Source: an uncultured Desulfobacter sp.
Lineage (GTDB): Bacteria; Desulfobacterota; Desulfobacteria; Desulfobacterales; Desulfobacteraceae
Length of the DNA stretch: 64,000 nucleotides
NCBI RefSeq assembly: GCF_963664415.1
Contig: NZ_OY761442.1
Span: 372,001-436,000, forward strand
Direction of reading: 5' to 3'
Each line of letters begins with the position of its first letter. Position 1 is the stretch's first letter. A program made the translations under genes and the position numbers. Of this stretch, positions 43,286 to 52,020 are shown in pieces. A model generated the notes under the pieces. That model was not told the origin of the DNA. It made no database searches and was given only the letters and a program-made list of their open reading frames with translations.

Positions 43286-46264
43286 ATGGCAGAGCACTTA
43301 CCCAATAACCTGCATTTTGAAATGGTTTCGTGCATTATGCCTACTGCAGACCGGCGGCGGTTTATACCTGCGTCAATACGCCATTTCCAAGCCCAAACTT
43401 ACCTCCATAAAGAGTTGGTCATCTTGGATGATGGAACCCCCCCCGTAGAAGATCTGATTCCTGATGATCCCCAAATCCGGTACTTTTATGAGGCCGAAAA
43501 CCTCACATTGGGAGCCAAACGCAACCGGCTGTGCGAGCTTGCTCAAGGTGACATTATTGCCCATTGGGATGATGATGATTGGTATGCCCCCCAACGCCTT
43601 GAGCTGCAGGTGGAGGCTTTGATAAGGAACCGAACTGAATTATGCGGTATTGAGCGATTGTTTTACTATGATATTCTAAAAAATGCTGCCTATGAATATC
43701 AATGCAAAAGTAGCACTCGAAATTGGTTTAGCCTACTTTGTTACCGACGGAGCCTATGGCTCAAAATTCGATTTTCCAATATCCAGGTAGGCTCGGACAC
43801 GCGCTTTTTATGGCATGTGGACAAGAATCAAATGGCTGTTATAGAAAATGACGGTTTGAACGTCTGCCTCATTCACAAAACCAATGTTTCACCTAAACGT
43901 ACAACTGGATATCATTGGCGATCTATTGATGTTAGCATAATTAGACGCATTCTGGGTGATGATTGGCAGTATTGGGACTCACATCATGCCGGGATTGCCA
44001 GCGCAAGTAATACACTAAAACGAAAGCCTCGTGCAATTGGCTGGGAAGTCATCATTCCAACATACAACAGGCCCGCACTTCTGTTATCTCTTTTAAAAGA
44101 CCTGATGAGGGAAGCTGACACGGGAGTGCCGATCAATGTTCGTATTTATGACGATGCCTCAACCCAGGATTATGGCATCATTCGAAAACTTGTCCAGGAC
44201 AGGGGCTGGCATTTTCACTCTTTAGACCAGCACCATGGCAAACATCGTTATTGGCAGTTGATAGACCAGGCTTTTGTTCAAACGAGGTTCTGTGATCCAG
44301 ATGCTATGTTCCTTTTTATCCATGACGACTACCGCCTTGAAGAAGATTTTTTCACAAAAGCGCTTCGAACTTGGCGTGCCATCAAAGATCCGCGCAAGTT
44401 GACCCTTACACTGTCGGTGGATTCGGCACGTCGTGCTGCACCGTGTTGGACCGGCGTTGATCCAACCAGAAGCGGCCAGGTTTGGAAGATCCAATGGGTA
44501 GACGGCAATTTTATTGCCGATCAACGCTTTTTCAGAGCTTTAAGTTTCCGGGTGCCTCCGGTCAGTGCTGATCGTTGGTTCAAGGATCCGACTTTGAGCA
44601 GCGGGGTAGGGCGCAATCTTTCCGTTTACCTGGCCGGTGCCGGATTCAATCTATACCGAACTCACCGAAACATAGCCCACCACCAGGACGGGCCTTCAAT
44701 GCTGCACTGCGTTGACCTGGTGAACAGTCCGTCATCAGAGCAAAACGTGTTCAAAACCAGTACCAAAATCGTTCGGAATAATTCTCATAGATATAAATGG
44801 GTTGTTGTCATCATGACCTATGAACGCCCTTTGAGACTGCTGGACCTGCTTAACGACATCCAGAGGGAACAGAGGTTAGGTCACAAGGTTGATGTCCGTG
44901 TCTACAATGATGCCAGCCAAAAGGATTACGCGGCTCCGATTGCCCACATCCAACGCAACAGATGGCTCTACCGCTGCGCTGGGCAAAACCACGGCAAACA
45001 TTGTTACTGGCGGTGGATCAACCATGTATACGCTGAACTAAAAGACATTGACCAAAATACCTTGGTGGTCTTTTTACAGGACGATGTGCGTCTTTGCAGG
45101 GACTTTTTCGACAAGGCCGAAAATCAGTGGCAAAGCATCCGGGACTCCCACAAAGCAACCTTAACTCTGTTGGTAGACTCCCAACGGGAGGGCCGCTCAT
45201 GCTGGACAGGCTTCAAACCGCGGCGAAATAATAAAGTATGGCAGACCCAGTGGGTGGATCAGTTGTTCATGGCAGATCGGCGTTTTCTTGAAGCCATTCA
45301 TTTCAGAATCGAATCCATTTCATCTCGGCGTTGGCAGTTCAATCCTGACCTGAGTTCCGGTGTCGGGCAACAGCTTTCTACCCAATTGCATCGTGCCGGA
45401 TGGAAGATGTATTGCGTGAATCAGAGCCTGATAGCCCATATCGATCATCCATCTTTAATGAACGGTGAGCTGCGTAAACGTGAAAGCATGAAGACCGTCC
45501 GTTTTATCGATGGAGCAGCAGCCTTGGATAAACTGGTTCGGCCTCAGACGGTAATAGCATCTTTGGCCACTATTCCCCAACGTCAGATTCAGTTACAACA
45601 GGTGACCAGGGATCTCTTGCCTCAGGTGGATCTGTTACGGATCTACTTAAATAACTACGATAAAATCCCGGCCTTTCTTTCTCATACAAAGATAGAAGTT
45701 GCATTAGGCTCACAACACGGAGATTTAAAAGATGCCGGAAAATTTTTTTGGAATGGTCATAAAGCCGGGTATCATTTGAGTTGCGACGATGACTTTTTTT
45801 ACCCCCCGAACTATGTGGCCCGCCTGTTGGGAGCCGTGGAACGTTACGACAAGGCAGCTGTGGTTGGGTTCCATGGCATAGTTCTCAAATCCATAGTCAG
45901 GTCTTACTACCGAGATCGGATCGTATATCATTTTTCTCAATCACTGGAAACCGATCGGATCGTTCATATAGTTGGTACCGGCTGTGCTGCCTGGCATAGT
46001 GATCGATTTGAAGTAGGGCCAGAAGAAATTCCACAACCCAATATGACTGATATCTGGCTTGGGCGCCTTTGCCAACAAAAGAAAATTCCAGTTGTAGCCG
46101 TCGCCCATGCGACAGGATGGTTGAAGGCTCAACCGGTGTCCGATTCGATATTCAATCGCTTCGCCGACGATGACGGTCTCCCGACAAAATTGATAAATTC
46201 TCAGGAGGACTGGTTTCTGATGCCCCGTATCACTTCCGGTTGGCGGTTTCCAGCAACAGCTTAG
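43286..46264 (+). CDS. Four-module family-2-like glycosyltransferase
   Basis: This 992-residue protein contains four GT-A-like modules: SCIMPTADRR with HWDDDDWYAPQRL (about 10-230); IIPTYNRPALLLSLLKDL with FIHDDYRLEEDFF (about 250-480); VIMTYERPLRLLDLLNDI with FLQDDVRLCRDFF (about 510-740); and SLATIPQRQ with LSCDDDFFYPPNYVARLL (about 750-980). Modules two and three share HHGKHRYW/HGKHCYW and LSSGVG blocks, so they arose by duplication. Family-2 enzymes add sugars to polysaccharide, lipid or protein. It is the last gene of the block on this strand, 59 bases after the payload gene, and has no signal peptide or helix. Cytoplasmic glycosylation of a particle or payload, or an independent role, are both possible. 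Confidence 0.72.
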   Translation: MAEHLPNNLHFEMVSCIMPTADRRRFIPASIRHFQAQTYLHKELVILDDGTPPVEDLIPDDPQIRYFYEAENLTLGAKRNRLCELAQGDIIAHWDDDDWYAPQRLELQVEALIRNRTELCGIERLFYYDILKNAAYEYQCKSSTRNWFSLLCYRRSLWLKIRFSNIQVGSDTRFLWHVDKNQMAVIENDGLNVCLIHKTNVSPKRTTGYHWRSIDVSIIRRILGDDWQYWDSHHAGIASASNTLKRKPRAIGWEVIIPTYNRPALLLSLLKDLMREADTGVPINVRIYDDASTQDYGIIRKLVQDRGWHFHSLDQHHGKHRYWQLIDQAFVQTRFCDPDAMFLFIHDDYRLEEDFFTKALRTWRAIKDPRKLTLTLSVDSARRAAPCWTGVDPTRSGQVWKIQWVDGNFIADQRFFRALSFRVPPVSADRWFKDPTLSSGVGRNLSVYLAGAGFNLYRTHRNIAHHQDGPSMLHCVDLVNSPSSEQNVFKTSTKIVRNNSHRYKWVVVIMTYERPLRLLDLLNDIQREQRLGHKVDVRVYNDASQKDYAAPIAHIQRNRWLYRCAGQNHGKHCYWRWINHVYAELKDIDQNTLVVFLQDDVRLCRDFFDKAENQWQSIRDSHKATLTLLVDSQREGRSCWTGFKPRRNNKVWQTQWVDQLFMADRRFLEAIHFRIESISSRRWQFNPDLSSGVGQQLSTQLHRAGWKMYCVNQSLIAHIDHPSLMNGELRKRESMKTVRFIDGAAALDKLVRPQTVIASLATIPQRQIQLQQVTRDLLPQVDLLRIYLNNYDKIPAFLSHTKIEVALGSQHGDLKDAGKFFWNGHKAGYHLSCDDDFFYPPNYVARLLGAVERYDKAAVVGFHGIVLKSIVRSYYRDRIVYHFSQSLETDRIVHIVGTGCAAWHSDRFEVGPEEIPQPNMTDIWLGRLCQQKKIPVVAVAHATGWLKAQPVSDSIFNRFADDDGLPTKLINSQEDWFLMPRITSGWRFPATA

Positions 46265-46296
46265 ATTCTGCGCTGGGTAGATATCAGATTGCATAC

Positions 46297-46476
46297 ATGA
46301 TGATCACTCACCAAACTTTTGAGAATGCCCTGATCCATGCTGTTGATTCCTGTGAAATGCCGTTTGAAGTCAACTATCCCCTTTGTACCATTGAAATGAT
46401 TTGTCGTAAAATAAAAATTATTGAAGATTCCCTTCATTCTTTATTTCCAGGATATGTTTACATGCGATTACCCTGA
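46297..46476 (+). CDS. Possible small protein after the glycosyltransferase
   Basis: A 59-codon frame starts at ATG 46297 (no clear ribosome-binding site) and ends at 46476. It has a protein-like composition with an amphipathic end (CTIEMICRKIKIIEDSLHSLF). The same frame extends upstream into the glycosyltransferase gene. It may be a real small gene or a remnant; no family recognised. Confidence 0.22.
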   Translation: MMITHQTFENALIHAVDSCEMPFEVNYPLCTIEMICRKIKIIEDSLHSLFPGYVYMRLP

Positions 46477-46494
46477 ATATTGAATCTGAATCTA

Positions 46495-46523
46495 TTGACA
46501 GACGCAGAGCCAACGTATATGGT
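46495..46523 (+). promoter_or_regulatory. Sigma-70-type promoter of the pheA operon
   Basis: A consensus -35 TTGACA (46495-46500) is followed after exactly 17 bases by TATGGT (46518-46523). Transcription would start near 46530, 24 bases before the Phe-rich leader peptide. Confidence 0.65.
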
Positions 46524-46553
46524 CTAAAAAAATATAAAGGGAAACACAGGATA

Positions 46554-46631
46554 ATGGTCTTTAGCTTTAGCAAAAATTTTTATTTTAGCACTCGATTTTA
46601 TAGAAAGGACAACCTGCCTGTGGACAATTGA
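46554..46631 (+). CDS. Phe-rich leader peptide of the pheA attenuator
   Basis: A 25-codon ORF with CAGGA four to five bases before ATG encodes MVFSFSKNFYFSTRFY followed by RKDNLPVDN. Five Phe and two Tyr codons lie within the first sixteen. It sits between the promoter and a terminator upstream of pheA, the arrangement of pheL. The ribosome would stall at the Phe codons when Phe-tRNA is scarce. Confidence 0.75.
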   Translation: MVFSFSKNFYFSTRFYRKDNLPVDN

Positions 46632-46697
46632 TTTTCCCCTAAAAAAATTAACTAAAATCACTAAAACCGCAGCAGGCAGGACCTGATGCGGTTTTTT
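46613..46697 (+). terminator. Attenuator: terminator and competing antiterminator upstream of pheA
   Basis: AAAACCGCA (46663-46671) pairs with TGCGGTTTT (46687-46695), and the T-run continues beyond the stem. The loop contains CAGGCAGG (46673-46680), which is perfectly complementary to CCTGCCTG (46613-46620) at the end of the leader ORF. A stalled ribosome leaves 46613-46620 free to pair with the loop and disturb the terminator; a ribosome reaching the stop at 46629-46631 covers it and lets the terminator form. Confidence 0.75.
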
Positions 46698-46729
46698 TAT
46701 TTGAAGCTGATTATAAAAAGGAAATTAAC

Positions 46730-47869
46730 ATGACAGACCGTGAGACCAAAAATCAAGACAATCAGACCCAAACCGGTGATAGTCCTTCCTCACTGTCTCC
46801 GCTTCGTGAGAAGATTGACTTTATTGATGAGCGCATTCTTGAACTGATCAACCAACGTCTTGAGATCGGTGAAAAAGTAGGAGAGATCAAAAAACAAAAA
46901 GGCAGTCAGATCCTGGATCGAACCCGGGAACGCATGGTGATCGAGCGGCTTTTTAAACTGAACCCCGGACCTGCGGATGAAAGTTTGATTCAGTATATTT
47001 TCAATGTAATCATTACGGCCACACGAGAAATCCAAAGGCCTAAAACCGTGGGGTATTTAGGCCCCCTTGCCAGTCATTCACATATTGCAGCCCTTCATTA
47101 TTTCAACCACTGCGGGGAATTTATTGAACAGCCCGGTTTTTTTGATATTTTCAATAATATCGAACGAAAGGAACTTCATTTCGGTATTGTGCCTGTTGAA
47201 AACTCCATTGAAGGGGCTGTTAATTCTACACTGGATCTGTTTGCCGAATTTGATCTTGAAATTACGGCAGAGCATTATGAGCCTGTTTCCCATGATCTGC
47301 TGTCCATCTCAGGAGAACTCAAAGACGTTAAAACCGTTTACTCCCATCCCCAGGCCATTGCCCAGTGCAAAAACTGGTTGAAGAAACACCTGCCCAATGC
47401 CATAGTCATGGAGACCACATCCACCTCAAACGCGGCGCTCATGGCTTCAAAGGATGATCAGATTGCCGCCATTGCATCGGGCAAGGCCGCTCATTTTTAT
47501 AACCTGCTGCCGGTGGCGTCAAAGATTCAGGATCGTGCCGGCAATATTACCCGGTTTCTTGTGGTCGGCGGAGATCGTCCGGAAAGAACAGGGAATGATA
47601 AAACATCTATTATGTTTGCAACAAATCACACCCCGGGTGCCCTTTTCAGGGCGCTTTCTCCTGTGAACAGATCCGGCCTGAATATGGTTAAGCTTGAATC
47701 CAGGCCCACACGTCACTATAACTGGAGCTATCATTTTTTCATGGATATAGAGGGTCACATCCAGGATGAAATTGTATTTCAAACCATTGAACAGATTCGA
47801 AGCCAGGCACTTTATTTAAAGGTGCTGGGATCGTACCCGATTTTTGAGAAACAGGAGATACCACAATGA
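46730..47869 (+). CDS. pheA: Bifunctional chorismate mutase/prephenate dehydratase
   Basis: This 379-residue protein has a chorismate mutase AroQ domain (about 20-100; LREKIDFIDERILELINQRLEI in parts), a prephenate dehydratase domain (YLGPLASHSH, FGIVPVENSIEGAVNSTLDL in parts, NITRFLVVGG) and a C-terminal ACT domain (TPGALFRALSPVN; LESRPTRHYNWSYHFF), which in this family binds Phe for feedback control. It converts chorismate to phenylpyruvate. It is the first gene of pheA-aroE-aroA-aroK and sits behind a Phe attenuator. It overlaps aroE by four bases. Confidence 0.95.
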   Translation: MTDRETKNQDNQTQTGDSPSSLSPLREKIDFIDERILELINQRLEIGEKVGEIKKQKGSQILDRTRERMVIERLFKLNPGPADESLIQYIFNVIITATREIQRPKTVGYLGPLASHSHIAALHYFNHCGEFIEQPGFFDIFNNIERKELHFGIVPVENSIEGAVNSTLDLFAEFDLEITAEHYEPVSHDLLSISGELKDVKTVYSHPQAIAQCKNWLKKHLPNAIVMETTSTSNAALMASKDDQIAAIASGKAAHFYNLLPVASKIQDRAGNITRFLVVGGDRPERTGNDKTSIMFATNHTPGALFRALSPVNRSGLNMVKLESRPTRHYNWSYHFFMDIEGHIQDEIVFQTIEQIRSQALYLKVLGSYPIFEKQEIPQ

Positions 47870-48666
47870 TAGACGCCGCGACCCGGTTATATTGCGTCTT
47901 TGGAAATCCGGTCAGACACTCTAAAAGCCCTGTAATTCATAATGCCGCGTTTAAGGATAAGGGTGTCAATGCCGTTTACCTTGCCTTTGAGGTGCAGGAT
48001 GCTGCAGGGGCGGTGCAGGCTGTGCGCACCTTGGATATCCTGGGTGCTTCGGTGACCATCCCCTTCAAAGAATCCATCATGGAACATCTTGACTGGATCG
48101 ACCCCACAGCCCAGGCCATTGGTGCCGTAAATACCATAGTCAATGAAGGCGGCGTGCTAAAAGGCTATAATACAGATTGTCAGGCCGCTGTTGCCCCCCT
48201 TATCCCCTTTGGTATTTCAGGGAAAACCGTTTGTATTGTCGGGGCAGGCGGCGCAGCCCGGGCTGTCGCCCACGGTATTGCCGCCCAAAATGGGGATATC
48301 ATCATCACCAATCGAACGGAACAAAAAGGCCAGGCCCTTGCAGAAGTCGTTGGCGCACGGTTTATTCCCGGTAACAAGATGGTGGACATCCAGGTGGATG
48401 TGGTAATCAACACCACAAGTATCGGCATGACCCCAAACGTTGACCAAATAAGCTTTTCGCCCGAAGCCATAAAATCTGAAATGGTTGTGATGGATGTGGT
48501 CTATACCCCATTGAAAACCCTGTTGCTTGAAACGGCAGAACAAAAGGGCTGCACAACCATCGACGGCTTGTCCATGTTTATTGCCCAGGCAGCCGCCCAG
48601 TTTGAATTATGGACAGGTATGATCCCTGATATGGATCTGATGCGGAACATTGTTATTAAAAATTAA
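47866..48666 (+). CDS. aroE: Shikimate dehydrogenase
   Basis: This 266-residue protein has the substrate motif FGNPVRHSKSPVIHN, the catalytic-Lys region SVTIPFKE, the NTIVNEGGVLKGYNTD box, and the NADP-binding loop GAGGAARAVAHGI followed by TNRT. It reduces 3-dehydroshikimate to shikimate in the cytoplasm. ATG lies in the pheA stop overlap, so translation is coupled. Confidence 0.95.
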   Translation: MIDAATRLYCVFGNPVRHSKSPVIHNAAFKDKGVNAVYLAFEVQDAAGAVQAVRTLDILGASVTIPFKESIMEHLDWIDPTAQAIGAVNTIVNEGGVLKGYNTDCQAAVAPLIPFGISGKTVCIVGAGGAARAVAHGIAAQNGDIIITNRTEQKGQALAEVVGARFIPGNKMVDIQVDVVINTTSIGMTPNVDQISFSPEAIKSEMVVMDVVYTPLKTLLLETAEQKGCTTIDGLSMFIAQAAAQFELWTGMIPDMDLMRNIVIKN

Positions 48667-48677
48667 AGGAGAGCACT

Positions 48678-49934
48678 ATGAAGCAGGTAGTTCCCAGAAA
48701 GGTTAAAGACCAGGTGGTCACGGTTCCGGGCTCCAAGAGCATTTCACACAGGATGCTGATCTGCGCCGCCCTGGCAGACGGCGTATCTGAAATTTATAAT
48801 GTCCTGGACAGCCAGGATATTTCTTTGACCCGCAAAACCCTGGAATGCATGGGTGCTCAAATTGAAAGCCGAGAAGACGGGGTCCTGTCGGTCACAGGTT
48901 TCGGCGGACGCCCAAAACCCTGGCCGGAGCCTATCCATCTGGGCAATTCCGGCACGTCCATGCGCCTTTTAGCCGGCATTGCCGCCCTGGGCAATACCCC
49001 ATATACCCTGACCGGAGATGAACGTATGCGTCAGCGCCCCATGGGTGAACTTTTGGATGCTCTTGGCCGTATCCGGATCAATGCATCTTCCCAAAACAGC
49101 GAAGGCACACCGCCGGTGGTCATCCAAGGCGGTGACAGGGCAGGGGGGCGAACGCTTCTTGACTGCTCCCGGTCAAGCCAGTACCTGTCTGCCCTGCTTA
49201 TGGCCGGCGTTTTTTTTGATGACGGCCTTGTGATTGATTTGACAGGGCCTGCCGTATCCCAGCCGTATATTGATTTAACTTTGGATGTGATGAATCAATT
49301 CGGGGTTAATGCCTTTCAGATATCCGACACCTGCTATGAAGTCCCGGGGGCCCAGACTTACACTGCCGGAACCAGATCCGTGGAACCCGATCTTTCCAAC
49401 GCCGGTTATTTCTGGGCGACAGGTGCCGTCACAGGTGCAGATATCGGCGTGGATAATATCGGCACCACCTCGTTGCAGGGCGATTTAAAACAGGCCTATA
49501 TATTTGAACAGATGGGCTGTACGGTAAATCATGACGGCCGGATCCTGAGAGTCAAGGGGGATTCATTGCACGGCGTTGATGTAGACATGTCCGATACCCC
49601 GGATGCCGTGCCTGCTATTGCGGTAACCGCCGCGTTTGCACAAGGCACCACCCGGATTACCAATATTGGTCATCTTCGGGTCAAGGAGTGCGACCGCATT
49701 GATGCAGTGTGTTCCCAGCTCACCAAAATGGGAATTAAAGCGGTACAGGGCCCGGATTTTATGGAAATTACCGGCGGTACACCCCATGGGGCAGTCATTG
49801 AAACCTTTAACGACCATCGCATTGCCATGGCCTTTGCCGTTGCAGGCCTGAAGGTGGACGGTATGAAAATCGAAAATCCCGTGTGCGTGGAAAAATCATT
49901 TCCCACATTCTGGCAGCTGTTTGAAGCCTTGTAA
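48678..49934 (+). CDS. aroA: 3-phosphoshikimate 1-carboxyvinyltransferase (EPSP synthase)
   Basis: This 418-residue protein has the EPSP synthase motifs PGSKSISHRMLICAAL, LGNSGTSMRLLAG, DERMRQRPMGELLDAL, and the late RVKECDRIDA and FNDHRIAMAFAVAGL. It joins shikimate-3-phosphate with PEP. RBS AAAGGAGAG lies about five bases before ATG. In the PEP-site signature LGNSGTSMRL the position after Gly is Asn-Ser-Gly as in the class common to Bacteria. Confidence 0.95.
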   Translation: MKQVVPRKVKDQVVTVPGSKSISHRMLICAALADGVSEIYNVLDSQDISLTRKTLECMGAQIESREDGVLSVTGFGGRPKPWPEPIHLGNSGTSMRLLAGIAALGNTPYTLTGDERMRQRPMGELLDALGRIRINASSQNSEGTPPVVIQGGDRAGGRTLLDCSRSSQYLSALLMAGVFFDDGLVIDLTGPAVSQPYIDLTLDVMNQFGVNAFQISDTCYEVPGAQTYTAGTRSVEPDLSNAGYFWATGAVTGADIGVDNIGTTSLQGDLKQAYIFEQMGCTVNHDGRILRVKGDSLHGVDVDMSDTPDAVPAIAVTAAFAQGTTRITNIGHLRVKECDRIDAVCSQLTKMGIKAVQGPDFMEITGGTPHGAVIETFNDHRIAMAFAVAGLKVDGMKIENPVCVEKSFPTFWQLFEAL

Positions 49935-49947
49935 AAAAGGAGAGACC

Positions 49948-50481
49948 ATGGGCCCAATTTTTCTTATCGGATACCGGTGTACCGGCAAAACCACTACCGG
50001 AAAGTGTCTTGCTGATTTTTTAAATAGATCGTTTCTGGATACGGATTTGGTTTTGGAGTCAACTTACGCTACCACCATTGCACAGATGGTGGCACAACAT
50101 GGTTGGTCTTATTTCAGGGAAAAAGAGACTGAAACGCTTATGGGGCTGGATTTGGAAAATGGCCCCATTATTGCCACAGGCGGGGGAATCATCCTGGCCG
50201 AAGAAAACAGACACTTCTTAAAAGAGAGCGGTGTTGTTGTATATCTTTATGCCACGGCACCTGTTTTGACGGACAGAATCCGTAAAGATGAAAATAGTAC
50301 CGAGCGAAGACCGGACCTTACCAGTGACAGCCTTGCAATTGAAACACAAAGAATGCTTGATGTCAGAAATCCATTGTACCAGGCATTGGCCGACATATCC
50401 ATTAACACCGAAAAATACGCCCCTAATGATGCGGCATTTCAGATCAAGGCGGAACTTGATAAAATAAATGATCACAACTGA
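49948..50481 (+). CDS. aroK: Shikimate kinase
   Basis: This 177-residue kinase has the P-loop GYRCTGKTTTGK, the LDTDLVLE magnesium/shikimate box, FREKETETL and the ATGGGIIL motif. ATG 49948 is chosen because GGAGAG precedes it; an upstream in-frame start at 49921 lies inside aroA. It phosphorylates shikimate just before AroA in the pathway. Last gene of the operon. Confidence 0.93.
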   Translation: MGPIFLIGYRCTGKTTTGKCLADFLNRSFLDTDLVLESTYATTIAQMVAQHGWSYFREKETETLMGLDLENGPIIATGGGIILAEENRHFLKESGVVVYLYATAPVLTDRIRKDENSTERRPDLTSDSLAIETQRMLDVRNPLYQALADISINTEKYAPNDAAFQIKAELDKINDHN

Positions 50482-50537
50482 TCCTCCCCTGCCTGATTGT
50501 TTGGGATGTGAACGCAAAGAAATCAAATCCCTTCTTT

Positions 50538-50554
50538 TGTTCGAAATATGAACA
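50538..50554. promoter_or_regulatory. TGTTC-N7-GAACA palindrome (candidate AcoR site)
   Basis: TGTTC-GAAATAT-GAACA, a perfect five-base inverted repeat with seven-base spacer. The same pattern occurs upstream of acoC (54198) and twice near 60126-60172. It lies about 250 bases upstream of the sigma-54 promoter of the butanediol dehydrogenase gene, with the aroK terminator in between. Confidence 0.55.
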
Positions 50555-50649
50555 TAGAAAACAGTTAGTTGATCAGGTCGGAAAAATAGTTCAACAAGAT
50601 ATTCCCCTTTTCTGTATGATTGATACAATTTCCTTGGGCCGGAAGATAA

Positions 50650-50685
50650 GGCATATAGACAAGTTCTTGTCTATATGCCGTTTTT
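50650..50685 (+). terminator. Terminator of the pheA-aroK operon
   Basis: GGCATATAGACAA (50650-50662) and TTGTCTATATGCC (50667-50679) form a perfect 13-bp stem with a four-base loop, followed by GTTTTTC. Confidence 0.85.
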
Positions 50686-50716
50686 CAATCAGATAATAGT
50701 TCATTTTTTTGATATG

Positions 50717-50756
50717 GAACACTGTTCTATTTCATCAATAGACTGCCCCCCCCCCC
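50717..50756 (+). promoter_or_regulatory. GAACA-C-TGTTC palindrome and C11 tract upstream of butanediol dehydrogenase promoter
   Basis: GAACACTGTTC (50717-50727) uses the same half-sites as the TGTTC-N7-GAACA family but in the opposite order. A run of eleven C residues (50746-50756) lies between it and the -24 element at 50794. Such tracts can change length by slippage. Confidence 0.4.
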
Positions 50757-50792
50757 ATCCCTTTTTTTCTGCAGTTACCTATAATTCGAACT

Positions 50793-50808
50793 CGGCATAA
50801 AGGTTGCA
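50793..50808 (+). promoter_or_regulatory. Sigma-54 promoter of the butanediol dehydrogenase gene
   Basis: CGGCAT-AAAGG-TTGCA: GG 50794-50795 and GC 50806-50807 with exact -24/-12 spacing; only the first base departs from the usual TGGCA. Start near 50819 would give a leader of about 114 bases. The stretch 50482-50932 has no gene; it holds the regulatory sites and terminator listed here. Confidence 0.7.
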
Positions 50809-50932
50809 ATAATCCTTGACGTTTATATGGATTCATCCATCGGAAGTTACTGTCAAATATATGCCCGCGCTATATCATGCGGGAATGGAAGCAAAAACGA
50901 CACATTACTCGAAGCTTATGGAGGAATTTATC

Positions 50933-51991
50933 ATGAAAGCAGCTAAATGGTATGGGAAAAAAGATATACGCGTGGAAGAAATACCCAACCCACCCGCACC
51001 CAAACCCGGTGAAGCTCAGATAAAAGTTGCCTGGTGCGGAATTTGCGGATCTGATCTGCATGAGTATCTTGCAGGCCCGATTTTTATTCCAATGGAGCCC
51101 CATCCGCTGACAGGAGCAAAAGCGCCCATCGTTTTAGGACATGAGTTTTCCGGACAGGTGGTGGCCATAGGAGATGGTGTACAAACTGTCCGCGTTGGCG
51201 ATTACGTTGCGCCTGATGCCTGTCAGCATTGCGGTGTTTGCGTAACTTGCCGCCAGGGGCGTTACAATGTATGTGAAAAATTAGCCTTTACCGGGCTTAT
51301 GGCTGACGGGGCTTTTGCAGAATATGTCAATGTCCCGGCAGAACTTTGCTATGTACTGCCAAAAGGATTTGATCTGGAAGCAGCATCTCTTATTGAACCG
51401 CTTGCCACTGGGTTTAAAGCGGTCCGCATGGCCGGGTCGTTGTTGGGGCAAACCGTTGTCGTTATTGGTGCCGGTACCATTGGTCTGGGCACGGTTATGT
51501 GCGCAAAGGCCGCCGGCGCTTCAACCGTCGTGTGTATTGAAATAGCGGCAGCACGTAAAAAACTTGCCAAGGAATGCGGAGCCGATATTGTTCTGGATCC
51601 CAGTGACTGTGATGTTATTGCCGAGGTCAAGAAGATGACCCATGGTTCCGGGGCTGATGTCTCTTTTGAATGCGTCGGCCAAAAAGAAACTGCGCCCTTG
51701 GCTGTTGATCTGATCCGCAACAATGGCAAGGCCGTTATTGTTGGTATTTTTGAGGAACCAAGCGCGTTCAATTTTTTTAGTCTAAGCGGTACGGACAAAA
51801 TGGTTATTGGTAGTTTAGCTTATACCATTGACGATTTTCAGGGCGTAGGCAGTTTGCTTGCCACCGGCCAAATAAAGGCAAGTCCATTGATCACAGGCAG
51901 GATTAAGTTAGAGGAAATTGTTGAAAAAGGGTTTGATGAATTAGTCAATAACAAAGCAACAAACATTAAAATCATCGTTAAACCGACCTGA
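50933..51991 (+). CDS. 2,3-butanediol dehydrogenase, zinc-dependent MDR family
   Basis: This 352-residue medium-chain dehydrogenase has catalytic-zinc motifs CGICGSDLHEY and GHEFSGQVVAIGDGV, a structural-zinc lobe with Cys in CQHCGVCVTCRQGRYNVC, and an NAD Rossmann loop GAGTIGLGTV. The long GPIFIPMEPHPLTGAKAP insert is characteristic of (R,R)-butanediol dehydrogenases. It interconverts 2,3-butanediol and acetoin, matching the neighbouring acetoin genes. ATG 50933 follows GGAGG; the frame is open upstream to 50816 but that part lacks a site and lies before the predicted transcription start. Convergent with acoR. Confidence 0.87.
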   Translation: MKAAKWYGKKDIRVEEIPNPPAPKPGEAQIKVAWCGICGSDLHEYLAGPIFIPMEPHPLTGAKAPIVLGHEFSGQVVAIGDGVQTVRVGDYVAPDACQHCGVCVTCRQGRYNVCEKLAFTGLMADGAFAEYVNVPAELCYVLPKGFDLEAASLIEPLATGFKAVRMAGSLLGQTVVVIGAGTIGLGTVMCAKAAGASTVVCIEIAAARKKLAKECGADIVLDPSDCDVIAEVKKMTHGSGADVSFECVGQKETAPLAVDLIRNNGKAVIVGIFEEPSAFNFFSLSGTDKMVIGSLAYTIDDFQGVGSLLATGQIKASPLITGRIKLEEIVEKGFDELVNNKATNIKIIVKPT

Positions 51992-52020
51992 TTATCAGGT
52001 TTGGTTTATTTTTTTTCAAA

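Noticed and set aside
3340..46264. Prophage or R-type tailocin
   Set aside because: No capsid, portal, terminase, integrase, holin or endolysin gene; AAA+ ATPase, DUF4255 and DUF4157 are eCIS markers.
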